DNA of 64,000 bases from Ciona savignyi (lineage: Eukaryota > Chordata > Ascidiacea > Phlebobranchia > Cionidae). The stretch is from NCBI GenBank assembly GCA_000149265.1, contig CH003381.1, forward strand, positions 433,762 to 497,761, read 5' to 3'. The translations under genes were made by a program, and so were the position numbers. Shown one piece after another: positions 25,210-34,739 of the stretch. Position 1 is the stretch's first letter, and each line of letters starts with the position of its first letter. The notes under the pieces are model-generated. The model made no database searches and was not told where the DNA came from. It saw nothing but the letters and a program-made list of their open reading frames with translations.

Positions 25210-28200
25210 TTAGTCGATCTTTTTAACCATAAGTCTGATGCAGTAGTGAGGCGGTTCCGCGTCTTTCATGAACCCAATTCCCGTAATTGGATCAACATGA
25301 TCTACGAATTTGATTTCATTCTTCATACTATAGCCAAGATTCTTGGTTATTTTTTGGGTGTAGATTGAGGTAGATTCGCTGGTAATGTAACCACAATTCA
25401 ACTCGTTGGCTACTAATTCCATTCTGTTAACGGATAAAATTAATACTTCGTTTGCACTCTCTCAGTGCGTTTATTTAAAATGCCACTTTTTGTGACTGCA
25501 TACCTTTTTCTAATTTTCGTCATTATTCCTTGGCGACAGTAAGTGTCCTTGACAGTCGACAAAGCAACCGAAAGATATTGACTGTCACCAACATAGGAAG
25601 ATATGTCCTTGTTAAGAGCAAGAAACATTCTCTAACAAAAAAATATTTTTACACTAGCACCGTATGAAATATGTCACCTGGATACTAGAATTGTTACACA
25701 TGGGCCACATTGTGCCGACCATCGGGTTAAACGTGTTCTAATTCAAAATAATAAATATAATGAATTCATTGATGTAGCTATGAACACCAGTACCGGATCT
25801 GCTAGTTTTCTTTCGGTTGGGTAACATCCACAGGCTTCTATCGCTCTGTTAACTGAGCCAACGTGATTCCAATTGGAAATATTACATCCGCATCAATATA
25901 GTTGTATATTAAGCAGGCCGCGAGGGTCTTATAAACTAAGCATTATACGGATACTACCCTTGAAGTGACGCGCAGGGCTGAAATCTCGTTTAAATGAAAG
26001 CTAATCCTAACCTGGGTGTTTAATACCCTTGTAGTCTGTTGCTTAATAATGAACTCATCGTAAAATTTTATGTTTAAGCCAATAATCCATTAAATTTATA
26101 CAACCGATCGCAAGCGCGTGGTATAATCGTACAAATCTTTTTATTGTGCAAACAGACCGACCCGCTACTGTGTGTTCTAACAAAGTACAAACCATACTTT
26201 TGGTCGGGCATAATGCCAGTCTACTTACCAACACCGGCATAAAATCATTTTCCTCTGGGGTTTCTATTTCTTCTCCAGCACGGTGCAACAAGCCAAGTAT
26301 TAATCCCACACTTTCTCCAGTTTGTTTGTCAAATGCGATGAGCGATGCGTTGTCCCGTATAACATTCTGAATACAAAACATGGTAGCTCATTTGTGCCAT
26401 AACTAAACAATTAAATTATATGTTAGGAAGCGTTCGCACTGCAAATTTACGCCGCGCTTATTATGATCTCCTTCAAGATCGAAGGTTACACATATTTTTA
26501 ACCTAACTGAATGATTATTTGCATGGGACCCTTATTTTACATAAACTGACAGCAAATTATAGGCAACCAAAATTTAAAGAAAGTTTAGCGGGAAAGAAAA
26601 TCGGGAAATCCCTAAAATATAAAATACCTAACTATACATATATATCATATACTACTTTTAGCTGTAATGACGCACCTGACACTTAGACCCAATTTAAATC
26701 GACAGAGAATTCAATACGAACAGAACTATTGGGCGACCCATATCCAACCTAATTCTTGTAAATGCCTATAATTGAACCCAAAACCAATATATATCAAAAT
26801 AAAAATTTTAAAATTAGAAAAAAATACTTGAACCCATACCCATCTTTAACCGTTTTGGGCAAAATTCCCAAAGGCTCAACCCATCTTGAACCATTGATCA
26901 ATCTGCAAGGCCCCAAATTAAAAGGCATTATCTTTGAAATATAATAAAATCTTTAACCGCTGTTACAATGCACAAATGCGGTTTATAGTGATATTTAATT
27001 GTTAATCTAGGACCCGAAGATTTGTCGTAGCCCAAACACATAGCGTAAGCTTTTTTTGCAAAGAGTGGTGCTTGACAGCACGTGGCTTACACTTTCTAGT
27101 TTCTGCTTACTCTTGTTTTGTTAGCTTAAGTAGGTCGCGCTTGACTGGTTTTAACTTCAATTAAAGCAGAAATGTAAGATCGTGTGACTAAATAGTTAAC
27201 GCGACCGATATATATAGTTATCTTTAACACACACATGTTCACAATATTAAATAATTAGCTGTTTTTATATAGCCTTCTAATACTAAGATGTATGTTATAA
27301 AATTGGCTGAAGTCTTACATGGGTATAGGTTAGGTTAAACACGAATGAACAAACTGTCAATTGATCTAAAGATTATCGTCATAGGGAAAATTTAGTTGTG
27401 GACAGACGCATTATGAAACCTACATTATAAAAATATTGGGTTTTATAAAACAACACTATAAACACGTGCCAAAATTACCGATAAATTTTGAATGATTATT
27501 AATTAACCTTTAATTTGATTTAAATTTGGCCACTAATCACGTAAATCAAATCTTTTAAGGGATACATTTACGTGGTATTTGTGCTTGGCTAAAAGATGGG
27601 CATGTGGTGAATCGATGCTTTCGGGAACTCATATAATTGTTTGTGTATAATAATCACGTGTAATGTTTGTAGAACCCGTATGTGAACGACGTATATCTAA
27701 CAAGTCATTTGCGTCGTATTTACGACAACTACACCCCTTTGTATTTAAGACGCCAGTCATTATCGCAATTAAGATGGGCGTCAAAGTTCTTTACTTCTTG
27801 CTATATATATTGTTGTGTATACCGTACATAATATTGCCACCATTTGCGTTATACTATGCGCTGCATTCTAAGTAATAGAATGCAGCTTACAGAATAAAGT
27901 ATTACCGTGCGTCTAAAGTCTATATTCTGAATTTTATGCTGCTACTGGAGTCAGACTTAGACAAGCACCGACTTTACAAACTGGAAAGGACAGCCTAAAG
28001 TGACCTTTTGGTTTAGCGACAAGCGGCCAAATGCGCCTGCCCCGATAAAAGCTTTAAAAGAAAAGTAGGGGTGCTAAAGGCATACTAAACTGACTTAACT
28101 TTACGACTACAACGCGGGCAGGTAAACTATTAACGAGTGAATATGGGCAGTGGGGAGGATGAACAGTTTTCGGTCATTCCGATGGATAGTTCATAAATCT

Positions 28201-28506
28201 TAACCACAATGAAGGCAAAACATGCGTCCATTGTAGCCTAAAGTTCGTGAAAACCAGAACTATATGTGAATTAATAAGATAGCCGGTATAATTTTGTTTA
28301 TAAAATAACTGTCTTACTTTAGTGTATTCATTTGCCAGAAACTTGGCCGTTTTACCAGGGTGCGATTTTTCCATCACCTTACAGATTGGTTCTCTTGGCA
28401 CAAAGTGATTGATGACTAAATCTAGCATTACATCCTTATCTGCAGCGACCAGCCTGCGGCAACCTATTTTGCCAGGAATTAAGTCTTGATATAAACCCTC
28501 AGCCAT
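25210..28506 (-). CDS. GNAT-family N-acetyltransferase, arylalkylamine/dopamine N-acetyltransferase-like (copy B)
   Basis: Exons 28318-28506, 26229-26366, 25504-25631, 25210-25423; 222 residues. Exons two to four have exactly the lengths of copy A (138, 128 and 214 nt) and exon one is 6 nt longer, so this is a tandem duplicate. The protein starts MAEGLYQDLIPGKIGCRRLV, keeps PREPICKVMEKSHPG, and has the same motif-A variant TYCRQGIMTK. The C-terminal exon is nearly identical to copy A, including FVDHVDPITGIGFMKDAEPP. An earlier in-frame Met at 28518 is less likely, because a strong acceptor-like TTTCTTAG ends right before the chosen ATG, pointing to a 5'-UTR or spliced-leader splice there. No stop or frameshift is visible, so the gene appears intact. 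Confidence 0.75.
27774..27875 (+). CDS. Possible 33-residue membrane microprotein inside a GNAT B intron
   Basis: ATG at 27774 opens a 33-codon frame, MGVKVLYFLLYILLCIPYII then a short hydrophilic end, ending TAA at 27873-27875. It lies on the strand opposite the host gene. The product would be one hydrophobic helix. An AATAAA sits 18 nt downstream (27893-27898) and an AG-A precedes the ATG. A 9-bp inverted repeat (CTGCATTCT/AGAATGCAG, 27861-27885) spans the stop. The same frame could start at 27663. No homologue is recognised, and short hydrophobic frames are common by chance in AT-rich DNA. Confidence 0.2.
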   Translation: MGVKVLYFLLYILLCIPYIILPPFALYYALHSK

Positions 28507-28669
28507 TCTAAGAAACATGCAGCTGCGAATTAAATTAAAATTAAAAGTTACACACTAATATTTTGCTGCTGTCTATATCAAAGTTTAATACTATCAGTGT
28601 CGTCTATGTGACCATATTTCTTTCACTTTATTAAACTGTCCGTAAGTTAACAAACCGTCTTCTTGCGAA

Positions 28670-28876
28670 TTACACTTCTTCTTGTTTGTCCAACTGTACC
28701 CGTATAACATTATCTTCTAAGTCAACTAAATCCTGCAAACTTTGCAATGCTTGACCCATTGCACACAACACATTCTGTTTGACGTCTGTTAATACATTCT
28801 CTAACCACCTGCTGATAATGTACATACATATTTCGCACACGGGTTCGACCCTAAGTTGAAAGTAAAACCTGAACAA
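28670..28876 (-). CDS. Uncharacterised short helical reading frame (possible exon)
   Basis: A 68-codon frame whose second half, SRWLENVLTDVKQNVLCAMG followed by a Gln/Leu/Asp-rich helix and QLDKQEEV, has the amphipathic composition of real protein rather than random AT-rich translation. It lies upstream of GNAT copy B on the same strand. No family is recognised, and neither flanking exons nor a promoter could be placed, so it may be a pseudogene fragment or chance. Confidence 0.25.
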   Translation of the reverse strand: MFRFYFQLRVEPVCEICMYIISRWLENVLTDVKQNVLCAMGQALQSLQDLVDLEDNVIRVQLDKQEEV

Positions 28877-29387
28877 ACTTGACGTTATGTCAGAACCACA
28901 AAGCCTATTGTAAGCCTATTGAACTTTGTGGCACAATGTGTGAATGTTTAGTGTTTTGTTCTATCTTAGAAACGAAGAACACTCTTTTCCATTCAAGGAC
29001 AGTAGTAATGGTAAAACATATGTTTAACAAGAGTACAACAACGCGTATTTCTGTTACAATTACACCCCAATACTTAAACACGGCACAACTTCTCGTTTTG
29101 TTTCTTTTTGTATGACGTTATTTTCCGGTCACGCACGAGCGACCCTTTTTTCTTCTTTACTCCTTCCTGTGTTCTGACATTTTAGGCCATCAATAAAACC
29201 GAGGTGACCGGTTGCTATTTTTTAGGCGGTCTGCAACCAATCATCCCCCTATCTCTTTAATGCAAACTGACCTCACTTAAAGGGCTGTCACTCAAAATCC
29301 TTAGAAAGGAAGTCTTAGTTTTTTACTATTTAAATTCGAATCTTTGATATGCAACCTAAACACAAAACCTTTCAAAATTTTACTTAA

Positions 29388-30484
29388 CTCTTTCACTCCC
29401 GGCCGAATGCATTAAATTAAACATGCTGTCCCGCAGTGTTTTTTACAATATTTGGTCATTTTCAAATTAGCACAGTTTTTGTTAAATTTATGCTATGATT
29501 TAATATTTAGTATGGTTGGAAAGATAATTTATCCCTCTTTTAAACAAACCGTACACCTAGAATCTACCTTCAATAAAGAATATATTATGTAAACTTTAGT
29601 GAACACCACTTTTTATGTAAAGAAAATTCTGCTCGACTTTGAAAATTTTGAGGTGCACTGACAAACGAAATACTCACTAATTATTGGTATGCCCAAATGA
29701 TATGAAAATTGGAATGTAGATTGTCTAATAGTTTTTGTACTCAGGAAAATTTGAACTGTATTTGTATCTTCAGTAGTTTTTTTACTATTCCTAATTAAAA
29801 ATTTCCTTTATTCTAACTATATTATGAAAAATTGAACCAAAACGCATTGAAGTTTTTAGTTTTGTAGAACTAAAATAGTAAAAAGTATAAATAAGAACAG
29901 TGAAGGAAGTGTAAAAAGGGCATACAAAAGCAAGCAAACACAAATACTATATCCAATATTCTTCAAAGCAGGGCACACCGAACTAGCTAGTCTCGCCGCC
30001 TTTTTCTTTATCGTGCGCTCAGCAGGCCCAGCTGGATTCATGCTTTGGTGAACACGAAGCATAAACGCCTGCTGCGAAAACGTCACCAACGCTCTTCTTT
30101 TTTTCTCAACGGCACGAAATTCACAGAGAATGTAAAGAAAGACTTGCTTGACAAAAAGAGCTTCTCCGCAAGTTAACGCGACTCCTATTGGCTGAGTTAG
30201 TCACTTGTAAATTCGTGTAAAATCGATAGAAATAAGAGGCGAAGCCTTGAAAAAGAAAGGCTGCCACTCCTCGCATTTTTAATATTTCTCCACGAAAATT
30301 ACAGAGAATAAAATATAGGTTTCCTTGATCGAATGAGCCATAGCTGAGGTCTCTACCATTACGCATTGCGGAGAAATCGTTTTTTTTTTTTAGATCGTTT
30401 TTAGATTTGCACCCATTTATGTACAGGCGGGATACCATGTTTTCCTACCAACTCGCGATATATGGCGAGTTGGGACGGAAAGAG
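29388..30484. mobile_element. TTAA-flanked piggyBac-like element, about 1.1 kb, no transposase
   Basis: TTAA at 29384-29387 and 30485-30488 flanks ends of the form CTCTTTCACTCCC and its imperfect inverse (CTCTTTCCGTCCC read inward from the right). TTAA duplication with a short C-rich terminal repeat is characteristic of piggyBac. A perfect 9-bp hairpin, CCAACTCGC/GCGAGTTGG, lies just inside the right end. Two minus-strand frames (29856-30089 and 30121-30438) show no transposase motif. The terminal repeats are short and imperfect, so the family call is tentative. Confidence 0.55.
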
Positions 30485-32150
30485 TTAAAATGTTAAGCTG
30501 TTACTCTTCTGTACATCGGAAACTTTTCCCAACAAAACAACCAGCATATGCACAATCAACACCTTTATTTCACGGAGCATTGCTTCACTATATAACAAAC
30601 TTTTACAGCTTATCGAGAACACCGGCTCACAGCCTGGCACATCTTGCTTTCAACCAAACAAACATTGGGGAATCACCACCATTGCTACTCAGCAAAACAC
30701 TTATTTTAATACCATGACTAACATAAGAACCCATGTCATTTCCGCGCATACATGTTATTTTATTTGGTTATACGCCATTTTAAACGCATGTGGGTATTTA
30801 ACTTCTCAAAATTGAAAAGACCAAATAGCTTAGGCGGTTAGTGCTTTTTAGCCCAAACGCTTTAAATTCGATACTGATCGCTACCTATAGTCGGTTGAGT
30901 GGTTGGTCAAGGCATTTAATTAAATCAAAGTTTATTTTAAAGAGATATATGGAGCCGTGGTCTCCACTGCGGATTATTTATGTAACCGCCATGGGTACTT
31001 TAATGCATATTTTTTTATAACTGAATCATAAATTTAGCATTCGCCGTGTGTTGTAGTTTATTAAAACTGTTTAAAACATCAATCAAGTGTTTACCACTAC
31101 CAACCACAAGTTTTGGTTGTGCGTAATAGTGTATTTGTCGGCCCCTTACTGATGCTTTAATAATCCATTTAGATGGGCTGATAGCCAAAATTCTTTAACG
31201 AATAAAAACAGCGAAATTCTGTACGGAATGAAGAGTTAAGATTCTCCACCGAAATACCAACGATTACAGTCCAACCGATTATTGTGTCCTTGGGCAATAA
31301 GACACTTTAACATTTCCTTGGGGTCTAATTAAGGCATACACCACAAACTGTAATAGCTCGAGTGACCCAACGGTTGGCGCGAGAGGTTATGTGACGATTG
31401 CCCGTGTGTTAACCCCCTTGCGTTTCCCATTTCCAAGGATAAACATGATTATTCTATCCAATAACGCATATCCACTGACTTTAAACACTAAATAAATGGT
31501 AAAAACACATCAAATCGTCGTATGTAGGCCTACATAAAAAACAAAACAAAAGAATAATTGATGACTTTTTTATAACTTCGTAGACCGATGAAAAAGTGGC
31601 GGATTATCCGCAGAACTCCGAGGGAACATCTATGTTGCCTACAATATATGTCTTTAAGCGGAAATCAGAAACTACAAGACAATTTGTTAGGTAAGTTTTA
31701 CACGATGTCACTCAATTAATTAAAAATTTTAAAATTGTCGATTTTGTTTCAATTACGTTAATGACATTATCTAAGTTTTATTTAATCCATTAAAGCCGTC
31801 CTCCGTCTTTTAGATAAACTACCCGACGCGCTACCTTTTAGCTAACTGTACATAATCTTGCAATGTTTTTAGATAAAGGGTGAAAGAGTATGCAACAATA
31901 AAATACTGCCCAGCAAGACTATAGTCGGTGTCGTTTTTATTCTTTAGTGGAAGTTTACTTTCACTTTGTTTGTTTTTTATTATTATCTAATAATATTAGC
32001 TTTAATTTTTGTTGAATTCAGTGTTTGGAAATTTAGTCTTTATTTTAAAACCGTTACATTTTAGTAACTGGGTATTTGGATATCAAACATCATTATCGTA
32101 AAATGGGCGACCCGTACTTTATTTACTACGCCAACTTGTGGTTGGTCAGT
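30485..32150. other. Intergenic region upstream of NUF2 with SINE remnants
   Basis: It contains two degraded tRNA-SINE pieces (about 30822-30940 and 31270-31465) and otherwise AT-rich sequence. The frame at 30490-30717 has no motif. No further gene is supported. Confidence 0.5.
31270..31465 (+). mobile_element. 5'-truncated tRNA-derived SINE
   Basis: It keeps the body phrases of the window's SINE family: TTGTGTCCTTGGGCAA, AACTGTAATAGCT, GGCGCGAGAGG, GACGATTGCCCGTGTGTTAA, CCCATTTCCAAGGATAAACA and a trailing ATTCTATCC. The promoter-bearing head is missing. Confidence 0.7.
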
Positions 32151-32161
32151 TTTGGCGCGAA
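32150..32161 (+). promoter_or_regulatory. Candidate E2F/DP site upstream of NUF2
   Basis: TTTTGGCGCGAA matches the E2F consensus TTTSGCGC and lies 73 bp before the NUF2 start codon. NUF2 is a cell-cycle gene under E2F/DREAM control in vertebrates, so the placement is plausible. This is a motif match only. Confidence 0.45.
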
Positions 32162-32203
32162 TTGTTGCAATATTTGTTATGTTTTTGTATCCTGAGATTT
32201 GCT

Positions 32204-32217
32204 TATTTTTTCTCAAG
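32204..32217 (+). promoter_or_regulatory. Candidate spliced-leader (or 5'-UTR) acceptor before NUF2
   Basis: A pyrimidine tract ATTTTTTCTCAAG ends in AG at 32216-32217, only 16 nt before the ATG. Tunicates attach a spliced leader at such sites. No upstream exon is evident. Cis-splicing of a 5'-UTR intron would look the same. Confidence 0.4.
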
Positions 32218-32233
32218 GTAATAAAGTTTCATA

Positions 32234-33571
32234 ATGAGTTACCAAGCTCCAAAACTTAGTGAAGAAGACATACAAGTTGCGTTTCAATCCGGCTTGTTTG
32301 GCGACTCCATGCAATCTGTGACAGTTGATCAGTTAAAGAGTGCAACTCCTGACCTGATGACCAAGCTGTTCACCAGTATATTGCAGCAGTTGGAAGTCAA
32401 TACAGACGACTTGGCACACACTAACAATGAAAACATTGAAATACCTGCTGGCGCAACCCCGTTGTTGACACGAATGCGTATTGTTGATGTCATCAACCAG
32501 AACGTTCCTGATCTGAATGCCACATTGGGCGAGGTTTTATTTCCGAAATGGAGAATTACACGTAACATGCTAAGCACCATCGTCAACTACTTGCGCTACT
32601 ATGAGATGGGCTCGGCAAGATGGAGTGCAATCGTTGAAAAGTTCGAGGCCGACGAGAATGAGCTTAAGATGCTGCAAGCGAAAGTGGAGGAGATGGAACG
32701 GTCTGAAGAAGATTTTGCGTCGCACATGGAGTTACACAGGGATTTGTATCAGCAGCAGAGGTCTGAGTTGAAAGGGTTGGATGAAAAGTGGAACGTACTG
32801 ATGCAGAAGCAGCAGCAGAAGATGAAGGAAAAGGAGACGGTGAAGCAAGCGTATTTGGATCAAGTGCAGAAAAACGAGCATGCCAAAGAGAAGTTGATTC
32901 AGCTTCAAAATATCAAGAAGGACCTGCAAAACTGCATTGTCTCCAGCCCTCAACGGCACTTGGAGGAAAAGCAAAAAATCCTTGAAAAACTAGAAGGTGT
33001 GCGGGCCCAGAATGACCAGTCCAATCACAACATTCGGGTGAAACAGGAGAAGCTTTCAGAGATAAAAAAATTGGTTGACTCAATGCCTTACACTTTAGAG
33101 CAAATCGAAGTCGTTCAATCCATAGTCGATGACATCAACCACAAAGAAAAGTCGATGCTGAAGGAAGAAGGTGAGTTAAAGTCGCTATCAATGACCCGGG
33201 CAATGCTCACGCAACAGGTGGATAGCTTGAAGACCCAGATTGCTGCCCAGCACATGAAACTGCATCAGCAGAAGGTGTGGCAGGACCGCGAGCTCGCCAT
33301 TATGGAGCAGCAGCTCAGTGACGTGAAACTGAGCAACGAAATGAAGATGAAACAGAAAACCACTGAGCAGGAGCAAATCGAAGCATTTCGAGCAGATGCG
33401 CAAGCCGTTCGTCACGAGATTGAGAGGGTGGAAGGAAAGCACAAAGAAGCAATGGATGAGATAGAGAATAAAACCAACCAAGTGGTCCAAGCAAATCAAG
33501 AAATTGCTGACAAAGTAAAAAAAATATTCGAGAGAACTGTTGAAAATACCAAACTGCTAAAACTTCATTAA
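32234..33571 (+). CDS. NUF2: Kinetochore protein Nuf2, NDC80 complex subunit (intronless)
   Basis: A single uninterrupted frame of 445 codons. Residues about 1-130 form the calponin-homology-like head, with FPKWRITRNMLSTIVNYLRYYE matching the conserved RTxRxLSxIINFxxFRE end of the Nuf2 head. From about residue 135 to the end it is coiled coil rich in Glu, Lys, Gln and Leu; the phrase IVSSPQ near residue 235 matches IVDSPE of vertebrate Nuf2. The length is close to the usual 440-465. Nuf2 pairs with Ndc80 and links Spc24/Spc25 at the kinetochore to spindle microtubules. Vertebrate NUF2 has many introns; none is present here. An E2F-like site and an acceptor-like AG precede it. Confidence 0.88.
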   Translation: MSYQAPKLSEEDIQVAFQSGLFGDSMQSVTVDQLKSATPDLMTKLFTSILQQLEVNTDDLAHTNNENIEIPAGATPLLTRMRIVDVINQNVPDLNATLGEVLFPKWRITRNMLSTIVNYLRYYEMGSARWSAIVEKFEADENELKMLQAKVEEMERSEEDFASHMELHRDLYQQQRSELKGLDEKWNVLMQKQQQKMKEKETVKQAYLDQVQKNEHAKEKLIQLQNIKKDLQNCIVSSPQRHLEEKQKILEKLEGVRAQNDQSNHNIRVKQEKLSEIKKLVDSMPYTLEQIEVVQSIVDDINHKEKSMLKEEGELKSLSMTRAMLTQQVDSLKTQIAAQHMKLHQQKVWQDRELAIMEQQLSDVKLSNEMKMKQKTTEQEQIEAFRADAQAVRHEIERVEGKHKEAMDEIENKTNQVVQANQEIADKVKKIFERTVENTKLLKLH

Positions 33572-33662
33572 TGTATGTAACTTCTTATTTTTGCTTTTTT
33601 TTCAACATTTTTATTTGTATAAATTTATAATCATTTTTGTGACTATTTGTTTAACTGAGCCC

Positions 33663-33668
33663 ATTAAA
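33663..33668 (+). other. Candidate NUF2 polyadenylation signal
   Basis: ATTAAA, the commonest variant of the AATAAA signal, lies about 92 nt after the NUF2 stop. No AATAAA is closer. Given the base composition this is weak evidence. Confidence 0.3.
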
Positions 33669-34739
33669 AGTTCACAGCTATAAAGGTGCGCTAAAAAATC
33701 GTTGCCATACAGGACTTAAATGTGTTTTCTAGATATATTGCTGGTGTTAACTTGTTCACAAAATCATTTAGTCAAGATAAAAAATTCTGCATCTGTAATA
33801 TAAAGTTAGTTACTTGGCTTGACCGGGCACTTAATTGAAGGTAATAGCACTGAGTGGATTAACAGAACAAAACCAAAATAGACTGTTGAACTATCACCAC
33901 ATCAAACAGCTGGGACAAGGAATATTGACACATGGCATAATATTAAATGTTGCCGCACCCTTATATCTTTGGTTTCTTTACCTCTGGGATAAATACAACC
34001 AAACATAGAAGTATCCAATCCCATGTTATTTTTAGCAGCATAAATCAAGAGCAAAGTAACGGGTATAAAAAAGTTTTTTTAAATCTACTTTCAATCACAT
34101 ACAGTATAAGTGTGACTGTGATATTGGTATTAGAGAATTGAGGTGGTGACCAGATTGGTAGGTTTTGCATGGTAGTGTTATTGAGCAATGTGTGTCGCAT
34201 AATTTGCTTGGGTCTAGTTGTTTCAAATGGGTCGTAAAAAACGAGTTTGTGTAATATGCACAACAATAGATTCACAATACACAAGTTGATCCAACGAGTC
34301 TCTGTGTTATAATAACCAAGTGTCTGTATTTCAATGACCTTCAACATGCCAATCCTGACTTTTAATATTTCGATCATTGTATTTGTTTTGTCATTACTGT
34401 CGAAAATTTGAACCAATCACTAACTCCTCTGTAATTCTGATCATTTTTATTGCACAATCGAAACGAGTTGGTACAAAAAATATGAAATAGTTTTGTTCTT
34501 ATCACTTGAATAGGCCTAATCTCTATTATAAAGAAAGAAATTAAAATAGGAATTAATAATACAGAACTTTTTAATTTTAACAAAATTTCAGATTATACTA
34601 ACTAAATAAACATAAGTACAATGAATATAAATCAATTTGCCACATACAGATCAATGTAGAATATAGTTATATGGAATAATAATAAATCACTTTGCAAGCT
34701 GCGGCTTGATATTAGAAAGTCTCGTCCACGACAATAGTT
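33669..34739. other. Intergenic region between convergent NUF2 and NAGA 3' ends
   Basis: AT-rich sequence with short frames in both directions that lack motifs. The two flanking genes converge here, so it should contain both 3' UTRs. I see no clear AATAAA for the NAGA side. Confidence 0.45.

Noticed and set aside
32329-32586. Antisense frames across NUF2 (also 32732-32974 and 33188-33499)
   Set aside because: Shadows of the NUF2 coiled-coil coding sequence, rich in Leu because the sense strand is rich in Gln/Glu/Lys codons.
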